64,000 nucleotides of DNA from JAXLXE01 sp046328115 (GTDB taxonomy: Bacteria; Chloroflexota; UBA6077; JACCZL01): positions 1,922,001 to 1,986,000 of the forward strand of contig JAXLXE010000001.1 of assembly GCA_046328115.1 (NCBI GenBank). Direction: 5' to 3'. The translations under genes were made by a program, and so were the position numbers. Positions 51,988 through 60,469 of this stretch are shown one piece after another (the first letter of the stretch is position 1; each line of letters starts with the position of its first letter). The notes under the pieces were generated by a model that worked only from the letters and a program-made list of their open reading frames with translations, ran no database searches and was not told where the DNA came from.

Positions 51988-52737
51988 ACAAGGGGTCGAG
52001 TGGAGACTTCCTCAGACAACGAAAGGCAGAGGCCGCCTCACGGGTGCGTCGCCGAGGCAGGGCGATGCTCAGCGTTGGGATGACGCTGCCGCCCCGCGCG
52101 GTCAAGGCGTTTGAACTCTCGGCGTACCGACGGCTTGCAGCCGGTGTGGGGGCGCTGCGGCACGAGCCTCGCGAACTCACGGGGTGGCATACAAGTGACA
52201 CCCAGGCACACAGGTGTCCAAGACATCCTTGAGATGCTAAGTCGCGGCAACAGCAAGAGTCGTCGGTGCAGTAGGCATCTACTCCGGCGAATGGGGACTG
52301 ACGGGGTCACCGCCGACGGGGTGCCAGCAGGATGCGATGGGGGGTCTCGCCGAAATGGGAGACCGATGCGCGTGAGCGGGGGAATGTCACGTGGACGGGG
52401 CGGTAGTCGCGCGGTTGCTGCGCGAGCGAGTGAGCCAGCGCGAGGCGCGGTATGGTTTAGGGTTGGCGCGGGCGGACCACGATACGCAGTGGGTACCCGG
52501 GGGTAGACGGAACACCGGAAATCGGCAAGCACGAGGCGCATCGTCGCGCAGCGGATGCGCGAAGCTAGCCCGCGTCCTGCCGCCTGGACCGGAATCGCAA
52601 CGGTAATGGCGCTTCGGTTGCCCCCACGTGCGGAGTGGCACGCGGTGGAATCCGCTGATGTCGGGTAGGTCCGCCTCTGTCCAGTCGTCTGCCCAGTGGT
52701 TGGTTCGTGCACGATGGTGACATCGTTCGGGTACGGC
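51988..52737. other. Decayed region of the element
   Basis: 750 bases between the nuclease-like gene and the insertion sequence. No ORF on either strand is convincing. A short stretch at 52350-52379 encodes PKWETDARER, matching the gene fragment at 47796. Confidence 0.5.
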
Positions 52738-52832
52738 TGTCATTCGCCAGGAACTTTGAGCCACCTATCGCCATGAACATTGAGCCGCCCGTGTGGCCCG
52801 TGTTGTGTGCGTCGGTGGCGTGTCCAGGTAGC

Positions 52833-53591
52833 TTAGGGTAGCACCTCCGTGGTCAGTTTCGGTGCCCGTCGGGCGCGGTAGCTCGACCCATCGATCACCA
52901 CCTGGTGCGCTCCGTGCGCGAGCCGGTCGAGCGCCGAGTTCCCCAGGATCGGATCGTCGAACAGCCCCAGCCACTCGTCCACCGCCCGGTTCGACGTGAA
53001 CACGAAGCTGGACCGCCCGTGCCGCTCGATGATCAACTCGTACAGGTCCTGGCTCTGCTGCGCCGTCAGCCGGTGCAGCCCGAAGTCGTCCACGATCAAC
53101 AGGTCTGGCGCCAGGTACCCGCGGAACACCGCCTCATAGCTGTGATCCGCCCGTGCCTGGTGCAGCGTCCGCAACAGACGATCCGCCCGCACGAACTGCA
53201 CCCGGTGCCCGGCTCGCACCACCGCCGCCCCCAACGCCTGCGCCAGAAACGTCTTGCCCACCCCCACCGGCCCCACCAGTAGCACGTGCTCGCGCCGCCG
53301 CAGAAACTCCAGGCTGAACAACCCGCTGATCGCTCGCCGGTCCACCGTGATCGCCGCCTGCCAGTCGAACTGCTCCAGGCTTACCCGCTCCTCGAACCCG
53401 GCCCGCGCCAGCCGCGTCTCCACGGCGAGCTGATCCCGCCGCTGCACCTCATCGGCCAGCAGCACCGTCAGGAACGCCGCGTAGTCCAGGCTCTGTGCGC
53501 GCGCCAGCGCCAGCCGATCTGGCAGTGTCGGCGCCAACGCGCCCAGTTTCAGCCGCTTGAGCAGCCGCACCAGATCCGGATCCAGGCTCAT
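52833..53591 (-). CDS. istB: IS21 helper ATPase IstB
   Basis: 252 residues. AAA+ domain with Walker A GPVGVGKT (107-114), Walker B LLIVDDFG and an Arg/Asn sensor region FVFTSNRAVDEW. IstB assembles on target DNA and stimulates the IstA transposase. ATG 53591 overlaps the istA stop (ATGA), as usual for IS21. Confidence 0.95.
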   Translation of the reverse strand: MSLDPDLVRLLKRLKLGALAPTLPDRLALARAQSLDYAAFLTVLLADEVQRRDQLAVETRLARAGFEERVSLEQFDWQAAITVDRRAISGLFSLEFLRRREHVLLVGPVGVGKTFLAQALGAAVVRAGHRVQFVRADRLLRTLHQARADHSYEAVFRGYLAPDLLIVDDFGLHRLTAQQSQDLYELIIERHGRSSFVFTSNRAVDEWLGLFDDPILGNSALDRLAHGAHQVVIDGSSYRARRAPKLTTEVLP

Positions 53592-55267
53592 CCTCCCACC
53601 TCCGTACCCAGCTCCGGGCCCAGCTCTTGATCCGGCCCGGCCGCCGCATGCGCGAAGCTCTCCCCGCCGCGTGCAAATCGCCCAGGCGGCAACGCCCGCA
53701 CCCGCTCCTGGTCAGCCGTCCCCGAATCGGGTGGCCCCGATTCGGATGGCCACGGGAGCGGCAGCGTCTGCTCCCGCTCCAACGCCAACTGCACGATCCG
53801 CTCGACCCGCCGCACTTCCACCAGATCGAAGGCGAGTGCCCGCGCGCACGCCGGCTCCAGACGCGCCGCGCCGTACTGCTCGCACAGCCGCACCAGTTTC
53901 TGCGCCTGCCGGATCTTGCTCCACGGCACCGGCCCACCCAACAGCCGCCGCGTGAATTCCCCCACCGACGTGCCGTACCGGTCGGCTAGCGCGATCAGCC
54001 GGTCCGTCGAGCGGAGCGCGTAGGTGCTCTCCTCCGCGGGATAGTGCGCCACGTCGGTCTGCCGCTGGCCTCGCGCCGCGCGCGCCCAGGTCTGGACCAG
54101 CGTGCCATGCTGGTAGATCCGCACCAGATCACGATCGCCCCGTACCTCCAGCCTGGTCCCCGGTGGACACGTGTCGCACGGTACCGAGTACAGGGCTTGC
54201 TCGAAGCTGATGTGATGGTCCGGGTGCACCGTAACGTCGGCCCAGCGGGGCGTATCGTAGAGCGTGGTCGGGGCCGGCTGGAGCTGGGCGCGCTCCTCGG
54301 CGTCGAAGACGGCCAGTGGCACCCGGCGGGTGGTACCGTGGACCCGCTGGCCAGCCACCTCCACGCACCAGGCCCGGGCCTGGCTCCGCGCATCGGCAAG
54401 GTCGCGGAAACTGCCGCCTTTCCAGAAGCGGTCGCGCACGTACTGCATCATGCGCTCGACCTTCGGTTTGTCTTTCGGGTGGGCCACCCGAGCGGGATCG
54501 ACCAGGATGCCGCGGGCCTGACTGTACTCCAGCAGCCCCCGGGTCAGGCGTGGCTGGTACGGATCTGGGCCGGCCACCGCGGCCGGGAAGTTGTCGGAGA
54601 CCAGCCGCTGGGGCATGCCGCCGAAGAACTGCCAGGCCGCCTCCAGGCCTTCGATGGTGGCGGCCAGGGTCTGCTGGTAGAGCGGCCACACGAAGCTATG
54701 GCGGCTGTAGCCGAGGACCAGCACCAGGGCCCAGATCTGGCGGCGGCGACCGGTCGCCTGATCCACCAGCACGCCCAACCGGCCGAAGTCCACCTCGACC
54801 AGGTCGCCCGGCGGGCTCTCGGGCATGCGCACGGTGGTGGGTGGTGCGGTACCCAGGCGCTCGGCGGCGATGAAACGGCGCAGGGTGTTGTAGGAGATGG
54901 GCCGTGGCAGCTCAGGCGCGAGCAGCTCAAGGATGCGGGTCAGGCGCAGCCGTGGGGTGCGGTCGGTGCCCGCGAGCCAGGCGGCGATGCGCTCGCGGTG
55001 CGGGACCAGCACGGCCAGCGCCGGCGCGTAGCGACCGGCCGGCGGGCCGGGTGGACAGGGGAAGCGCCCCGGTGTGACGGTGGTCGCGGTCGCGCTGGCC
55101 GCCAACGCGCCCGGTGAAGCGGTCGCGGCCGGCTGCCCGCGCAGGTATTTGGCGACGGTGTTGCGAGCGAGCCCGGTCGCGCGAGCGATCGCGCGCAGGC
55201 TCTGGCCCGCGGCGTGGCGCCGGGCGGTCTCATCGACATGCATGCGGTGCACCTCCCGATAGGCCAT
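53588..55267 (-). CDS. istA: IS21 transposase IstA
   Basis: 559 residues. N-terminal helix-turn-helix (GQSLRAIARATGLARNTVAKYL) binds the end repeats. The integrase-type core has D160 (LVEVDFGRLG), D225 (LVSDNFP) and E271 (KPKVERMMQYV) as the DDE triad, followed by a C-terminal Mu-like domain. ATG 55267 has AGGAGG five bases upstream. Appears intact. Confidence 0.95.
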   Translation of the reverse strand: MAYREVHRMHVDETARRHAAGQSLRAIARATGLARNTVAKYLRGQPAATASPGALAASATATTVTPGRFPCPPGPPAGRYAPALAVLVPHRERIAAWLAGTDRTPRLRLTRILELLAPELPRPISYNTLRRFIAAERLGTAPPTTVRMPESPPGDLVEVDFGRLGVLVDQATGRRRQIWALVLVLGYSRHSFVWPLYQQTLAATIEGLEAAWQFFGGMPQRLVSDNFPAAVAGPDPYQPRLTRGLLEYSQARGILVDPARVAHPKDKPKVERMMQYVRDRFWKGGSFRDLADARSQARAWCVEVAGQRVHGTTRRVPLAVFDAEERAQLQPAPTTLYDTPRWADVTVHPDHHISFEQALYSVPCDTCPPGTRLEVRGDRDLVRIYQHGTLVQTWARAARGQRQTDVAHYPAEESTYALRSTDRLIALADRYGTSVGEFTRRLLGGPVPWSKIRQAQKLVRLCEQYGAARLEPACARALAFDLVEVRRVERIVQLALEREQTLPLPWPSESGPPDSGTADQERVRALPPGRFARGGESFAHAAAGPDQELGPELGTEVGG

Positions 55268-55401
55268 GCGAACCTCCTGACGAGGTCCGGAACGGCCAGG
55301 CTGGAGGGCTGCCCGGGTGGCTCAATATCCTTGGCGACCGCCTGGCTCAATAACTCTGGCGAAATCGCCGCTTCGTGGCTCAATAACGTTGGAGAATCAC
55401 A

Positions 55402-55939
55402 CTAGCACGGGACGAGACGTCGTGGGTACCTGGCTGGGTTGACCATGCCTCCCGCGGCATGGTGTTAAATGCGGGGGAGAGGATGGCCGACCCGGGACGA
55501 CGAGCAAACAGACGCAGCCGAAAGCACCGTGGGCTGTCCGCCGTCTCCAGATTTGCCGCACGCTGGCACCGCGGCGTCGGGGCGGCGAGCCTCCTCCCTG
55601 ACGAACTCGGCGTCGAGCTGCGTTGGCAGGATGGCGGGGTGGATGTCCTCGGCGCGGCCGGCTGCGGTAGCGTCATCGCGCAGTCCTGCCTGATTCGCGG
55701 CACTCCGCTCCTTCCCGAGCAGGTTGCTCCACGAGTCGACCCACGTCCTCGTGGGGCATGATGTCGGGCTGTGCACTGACGGCTGGCTAGTGTCGCGTGC
55801 GGAGCGGGCGGCGAGGATTAGCGCCGCGGTGGTTTTGGGTATTCCGCGCGAAGTAGTCCGTCAACTTCTCCGCCACGAGGCGGCAATCGACCAGGTCGCG
55901 CTTTGACCGGCGGCACCCGTCGCGCTCGCGGCGCGTAGG
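55402..55939. other. Debris between the IS and the integrase stub
   Basis: No ORF is convincing. The upstream part of the recombinase gene would be expected here but cannot be traced in any frame, so it was probably deleted or scrambled. Confidence 0.45.
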
Positions 55940-56134
55940 GTGCTGCTTGCGATGAGTGCGGATGTAGACGCAACGAGCTTGCTCGAGGACGGTGCGGACC
56001 TTCGTTCCATCAGCGACCAGCTCGGCCATTCGGCGCTCGTCACCGCGACGGACATCTACGGTCACCGTCGGCTCGCACCCCTGGAGCGGTTACTGAAACG
56101 GGCCGACGATCTGCTCGGCGGAACGGGATCGTGA
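55940..56134 (+). pseudogene. C-terminal stub of a tyrosine recombinase (integrase)
   Basis: The frame encodes ATSLLEDGADLRSISDQLGH and ALVTATDIYGH, the last helices of the catalytic domain: the GH of box II and the active-site Tyr in DIYGH. The catalytic Arg and the HxxR motif upstream are missing. It lies 65 bases from the right attachment site, where integrases of tRNA islands usually sit. Confidence 0.8.
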
Positions 56135-56203
56135 AGCGTTGCTTGCGCGTTGCTCACAGGGGCCGCGCAAACGAGGCGCTGACTAGATAGGGGCTCGCAC
56201 TGC

Positions 56204-56277
<74 letters not shown>

Positions 56278-56315
56278 GTATCGCGGAAACCGTGCCGCCG
56301 CGAGACGGGGGAAGT

Positions 56316-56390
56316 TGGAGCGGAAGACGGGATTCGAACCCGCGACCCTCGCCTTGGCAAGGCGATGCTCTACCACTGAGCCACTTCCGC
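56316..56390 (-). tRNA. tRNA-Gly (anticodon GCC)
   Basis: Acceptor GCGGAAG / CTTCCGC, discriminator T, encoded CCA. The anticodon loop TTGCCAA carries GCC, and the T-arm is CGGGTTCGAATCCCG. It precedes tRNA-Cys by 38 bases on the same strand, so both are likely one transcript. Confidence 0.96.
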
Positions 56391-56421
56391 GAGGCGGCCG
56401 CGAGGGCCGCTACGTGCTCGG

Positions 56422-56451
56422 ATTATTGCCCCGACCGGCCGGTGCTGTCAA
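56422..56451 (-). promoter_or_regulatory. Promoter of the tRNA-Gly/tRNA-Cys unit
   Basis: Consensus TTGACA (56451-56446), 18-base spacer, AATAAT (56427-56422) on the minus strand, about 30 bases before tRNA-Gly. Confidence 0.7.
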
Positions 56452-56592
56452 ATCTGACGGTCGCGAAACCCGTCGCCGGCAACCATGTGGACGGACGGGG
56501 GCGTCGAATCGTGGGATCCCGGCCCGCGTCACCGGGTGCCCGATTGATCGTGGCTCGGCGGAACATCGGGACGAAGACACCCGGCCGGGATC

Positions 56593-59133
56593 CTACGGGC
56601 GGTGCGCGGGCGGCACCGCGGGCGGCCCGCCGCCGGGAGTCGAGCCTCGGTTGGTTGGCTTGGGTGCGCCCGGTGGCGAGCCGGCCGGGCCGCCGCGGCT
56701 GGGCGGCACGAGCAGGCTAGCATCCGAGACCGCATTGTTGGCCGGATTGCTGTCGATCAGTTGTTGGGCAGGGGCGACCGCGGCGGACGCCGTGACCGTG
56801 AGGGTGCCCGCGTCGGTGCCGGTCACGCGGGCCGCGGCCCCGGTGGCGGTGCTGCCCGTGATTACGTAGGTCACGCTGCCGCCGGTGGGAATCGTGGCGG
56901 TGGTACCGATCGAGCCGCTACCGCTCGGTGCACCGCAGGTGGCGCCGCTCGCTCCGGAGCAGGTCCACGTCGGGCCAAGCAGGCCGGCCGGTAGCGGGAC
57001 GGAGACGGTGGCACTCGCGGCCGTCAAGGGGCCGGCGTTGGTGATCAGGGCGGTGAAGCTGATCGACTGGCCGGGCGACAGCGATGAGCGGTTGTCGGTC
57101 AGGGTGACGGCCAGGTCCACGGTGTCCGCCTCGAACGCGCCGATGTCGCAGTGGGTGTCGATGATTCTGGGCTTGCCGCGCTGATCGGTGCTGGGGCTGA
57201 GCGCGGCGCAGGTGGCATCGTGGCCGGCGTTGAGGGCGACGGAGCCGGCCAGCAGGGCGCGAGTGGCGGTGGGACCGCCGTTGTTTTGGAGCGGTCCGAG
57301 GTTGGTGGCGGCGTTGATGGTGAAGCCGGTGCCGCAGGAGGTGCCGGAGTCCTGGAGGTTGTTGGTACTGCCAGCTCCGGCGGTGCCGAAGCAGTTGGGG
57401 CCGGCGATCTGGTTGGCCACAATCGTGTTCTTGAGGGTCATGGTGCCGCCGTCGGTGTAGATGCCACCGCTCAAGACGGCCGAGTTGCGGCTGATGGTGG
57501 CGTTGGTGGCGGTGAGCGCGTCCCCGTTGTAGATGCCGCCGCCCTTTAGGCCCCCCGTATTGCCACTGACCGTGCTGTTGACGAGGGTGAGCGTCGCGTC
57601 GCTGAAGATGCCGCCGCCATCGCCGCTCGCAGCATTGTCGCTGACCGTGCTGTTCTTGAGCGTGAGCGGTCCAACGCTGAATATGCCGCCGCCGTCGCCC
57701 CCGGAGTTGCCGCTGATAGTGTCATTGGTGAGGGTGAGCATTCCCGAGTTGAGGATGCCACCGCCGGCGCTATTGTTGCCGCCGGTGATGGTCAAGTTGC
57801 TGATGCTTACCGTGACGGATGCCACGGCGAACACGCGACTGGCGTGGCCGCCGCTGATCGTCAATGAGGCGGCGGACGGGCCGTTGATGGCGATTGAGTG
57901 GGAGATCGTGAGCTCAGTGCCGCCCAGGGTGATCGTGCCGGTGACAGTGGGGGCGAAGGAGATAACATCCCCGTTACCGGCCGCGGCGATGGCCTCCCGC
58001 AGTGAGCAGTCGGCCACGGAGCAGGCGCCGTCGGCGGTGTCGGCGGTCTTGGTGACCACAAAGGTGGCCTGCTCGAAGGCACCGACATCGCAGGGGTCGC
58101 CCGCCGTCTTTGCGCGCGGAGCGCCCCGCTGATCGGTGTCCGGGCACGCGGTATTGCTGCCGGCGTTGAGGGCGGCCGAGCCGGCCAGAAGGGCGTGCGT
58201 AGTGGTGGGGCCGCCGTTGTTTTGGAGGGTTCCGAGGTTGGTGGCGGCGTTGATGCTGAAGCCGGTGCCACAGGAGGTACCGGAGTCCTGGAGGTTATTG
58301 GTGCTGCCCGCGCCGGCCGTGGTGCCAGCGCAGTTGTTGCCGGTGGTCTGGTTGGCCACGATGGTGTTCTTCAGCGTGAGGGTGCCACCCGCGGCGTAGA
58401 TGCCACCGCCGCTTCCGGCGGAGTTGCCGGTGACGGTGGTATTGGTGAGGGTGAGTGTCCCGTTGGTGAAGATTCCGCCGCCCGTGATGGCCAGGGAGTT
58501 GCCGCTTACGGTGCTATTGGTAGCGGTGAGCGTCCCGGCGTTTGTGATGCCGCCGCCGAAGACAGCGGCCCCGTTGCCGCTGATCGTGCTGTTAGTCAGG
58601 TTAAGCGTTCCCGCGTTGGCGATGCCGCCGCCGCTGCCAGCCGACGCGTTGCCGCTGATGAGGCTGTTGGCGACGGTCAGAGTGACGGCCGGGGCAGTGA
58701 GGATACCGCCGCCGCCAGACGCGTCCCCACTGCCGCCCGTGATCGTCAAACCGCTGATGCTGATGGTGCCAGCAGTGACATTGATCACACGGCTGAGATT
58801 GGCGCCACTGACTGTCAACAAGGAGGCGCCCGGGCCGTTTACGGTCAGCGACTTGGAGATTGTGAGCTGCGTGCCGCCGAGCGTAACGGTGCCGACGACG
58901 GCGGGGGAGAAATTAATGACGTTGCTGCTGTCGCCGTTTGCGTTGGCGGTGAGGATGGCGTCGCGCAGGGTGCAGGTGCCGTCGCAGGTCCCGTCGCCGG
59001 CATCGCCGGTCAGGTTGACCGTGAACGTTGCCGCCTCCGCGCGGGTCGGCCCGGCCAGCCAGAGCGCAAGCGCGGAGGCGAGCGCGGTCAACCCGCGTCC
59101 ACAGGCGCGGTACCAATCCAGGCGGTGCCCCAT
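56593..59133 (-). CDS. Secreted CSLREA / parallel beta-helix surface protein, copy 2
   Basis: 846 residues. Signal peptide GLTALASALALWLAGPTRAEA. Two modules follow, each opening with a CSLREA-type motif (CTLRDAILTANANG; DCSLREAIAAAG). Each continues with rungs of a right-handed beta-helix (SGLTITGG, NSTISGNG, NSTVSGNS) and closes with a choice-of-anchor-Q-like block (ALNAGSNTACPDTDQRG). A DUF11-like beta-sandwich (PGQSISFTALITNAG) and a Pro/Gly-rich tail end it. The frame is open upstream to 59934, but ATG 59133 with GGGGGAGAC is clearly the start. Likely a surface adhesin or scaffold. Confidence 0.85.
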   Translation of the reverse strand: MGHRLDWYRACGRGLTALASALALWLAGPTRAEAATFTVNLTGDAGDGTCDGTCTLRDAILTANANGDSSNVINFSPAVVGTVTLGGTQLTISKSLTVNGPGASLLTVSGANLSRVINVTAGTISISGLTITGGSGDASGGGGILTAPAVTLTVANSLISGNASAGSGGGIANAGTLNLTNSTISGNGAAVFGGGITNAGTLTATNSTVSGNSLAITGGGIFTNGTLTLTNTTVTGNSAGSGGGIYAAGGTLTLKNTIVANQTTGNNCAGTTAGAGSTNNLQDSGTSCGTGFSINAATNLGTLQNNGGPTTTHALLAGSAALNAGSNTACPDTDQRGAPRAKTAGDPCDVGAFEQATFVVTKTADTADGACSVADCSLREAIAAAGNGDVISFAPTVTGTITLGGTELTISHSIAINGPSAASLTISGGHASRVFAVASVTVSISNLTITGGNNSAGGGILNSGMLTLTNDTISGNSGGDGGGIFSVGPLTLKNSTVSDNAASGDGGGIFSDATLTLVNSTVSGNTGGLKGGGIYNGDALTATNATISRNSAVLSGGIYTDGGTMTLKNTIVANQIAGPNCFGTAGAGSTNNLQDSGTSCGTGFTINAATNLGPLQNNGGPTATRALLAGSVALNAGHDATCAALSPSTDQRGKPRIIDTHCDIGAFEADTVDLAVTLTDNRSSLSPGQSISFTALITNAGPLTAASATVSVPLPAGLLGPTWTCSGASGATCGAPSGSGSIGTTATIPTGGSVTYVITGSTATGAAARVTGTDAGTLTVTASAAVAPAQQLIDSNPANNAVSDASLLVPPSRGGPAGSPPGAPKPTNRGSTPGGGPPAVPPAHRP

Positions 59134-59193
59134 GTCTCCCCCCGAGCCGCCTCGCGCGACAGGACGGCGGCCATTCGCGGACTTCGGTGCGCA

Positions 59194-59199
59194 ATTATA
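59194..59199 (-). promoter_or_regulatory. -10 element of copy 2
   Basis: Minus-strand TATAAT in the context GCTATAATTGCGCACCGAAG, the same as copy 1, about 60 bases before the ATG. Confidence 0.55.
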
Positions 59200-59236
59200 G
59201 CGCGATGGCGCGATGGCACGTGCGCTCAGTTTTGCG

Positions 59237-59270
59237 CTAACGCGCGGAATGAGCGCGGTGCTCATGCGCG
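59237..59270 (-). pseudogene. Remnant of the 3' end of the GNAT gene upstream of copy 2
   Basis: Minus strand reads codons for HEHRAHSAR and a TAG stop, against HEHRADPAR and TAG at the end of the acetyltransferase gene (63089). Homology stops abruptly at about 59270. It marks the upstream breakpoint of a tandem duplication. Confidence 0.7.
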
Positions 59271-60160
59271 CGGCGGACCCAGACAGGAGTGCGTGGGTCC
59301 GGGTGGCGCCGCCGTTGTCCGCCAGCGGACCCAGATTGACGGAACCGCTCGCCGCGAACGCGGCGGAACAGGAGGCCGAGGCGGAGTCCTGCAGATTGTC
59401 GGCGCTGCTAGCGGCGGCGGTGGTGCCTGAGCAGTTGTCGCCGGCGGCCTGATTTGCCACGATTGTGTTTTTCGGGGTCAAGGTGACCAGGTTGGCGATG
59501 CCACCGCCGGTGCCCGCCGAGTTGCCGGCGATGGTCAGGTTCAGCCCCGAGAGGGTGGCGTTGCTGGCGAAATGAATGCCGCCGGAGCCATTCGCCGTGT
59601 TGTTGGCGATGGTTGAGTTGATCGCGACCACACTGGAGGACGGGCGGGCGTACATGGCCCCTCCGTCGCCGGCGACGACGAAGTTTCCGCAGATGGCCGA
59701 CTGCGATACGGCCAGCGTTGCGCCATCATCCAGCAGAATTCGCCCGCCACTGCGCATGTTCAGCCACCCGCCCGTGACGTTCAGTAGAACGATGCCGAGC
59801 GCCACAATGTTCGCACGGTTGACGATGCGCCTGGGATCGCCGGTCACGGTCACTGAGCGCGTGTCGCGGCCCGCGATGGTCAGCGTCTTGGTCACCGGAA
59901 GCTCACCACGGGTGAGCATGATGGTGGTGCTCATGACGGGCGACGAAGGTCACGGTGTTGCTGGCGTCAGCGTTCGCCTTGGCCGTGAGAATGGCGTCGC
60001 GAAGGGTGCAGGTGGCGCCACATGCGCCGGTTCCGCCGTCGCCTGAGTCGGTTACGACCAGCGACGCCGCTTTGACAGAGGTAGGCAAGCGTAGCCAGGC
60101 GGCCAGGAGGGACAGAATCACCGACCACCGCGCGATCCGAAGGGCTCCGGGCACGCCCAT
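59271..60160 (-). pseudogene. Third beta-helix paralog, frameshifted and truncated
   Basis: Starts at ATG 60160 with signal peptide WSVILSLLAAWLRLPTSVKA and CTLRDAILTAKANADASNTVTF. One extra base at about 59944 then shifts the frame. Removing it joins TF to SPVMSTTIMLTRGELP, matching FSPAVVGTVTLGGTQL of copy 2. The beta-helix continues (INSTIANNTANGSGG) and stops at HALLSGSAA, where sequence belonging to the duplicated unit begins. More divergent than copies 1 and 2 are from each other. Confidence 0.75.
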
Positions 60161-60169
60161 GTGACCCAC

Positions 60170-60469
60170 TCCCAGGCCCCCCGCAGGTGTCGGTCGAGCC
60201 GCACGCCGACGAGAGAACGAAATGGTGGTGGCGCGTGGGGCGTGCGCGTGGGTGCTGCGTACGTTGGGGCGGTGGAGAGACGCTCAGCGGGGTGTGTGCC
60301 CGGAAGACCGCGCATCCGAGCGGCGTTGCGAGTACGAGTATCTCGGCATCAACGCGTGCCGATTGGAGCGTGTCGCGGGAGTTAGCGTGACGATGGGGGT
60401 TCAAGTCTGTTGCCGCGGTGTGAGACGGCGAGCAGGGGGGCGCACCGTCGGCGGGGCGCGGCCGGGGTC
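60170..60469. other. Intergenic region between copy 1 and the third paralog
   Basis: 300 bases with no supported gene on either strand; the plus-strand ORFs there have no ribosome site or recognisable product. Confidence 0.5.

Larger units (their letters stand above)
52738..55401 (-). mobile_element. IS21-family insertion sequence (complete)
   Basis: 2.66 kb. The ends are inverted: left TGTCATTCGCCAGG, right (read inward) TGTGATTCTCCAAC. Each end carries further copies of TTGAGCCAC or TTGAGCCG, the multiple transposase-binding repeats typical of IS21. The element contains istA and istB overlapping by four bases. I see no clear target duplication. Confidence 0.85.

Noticed and set aside
52038..52712. 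224-codon minus-strand ORF in the element
   Set aside because: Arg/Pro/Ser-rich with no domain pattern, no ribosome site, and overlapping several other equally unlikely frames.
59134..59934. One 1113-codon gene from 56593 to 59934
   Set aside because: The frame is open by chance, but it joins the tail of a broken third paralog to copy 2, which has its own promoter, ribosome site and signal peptide at 59133.
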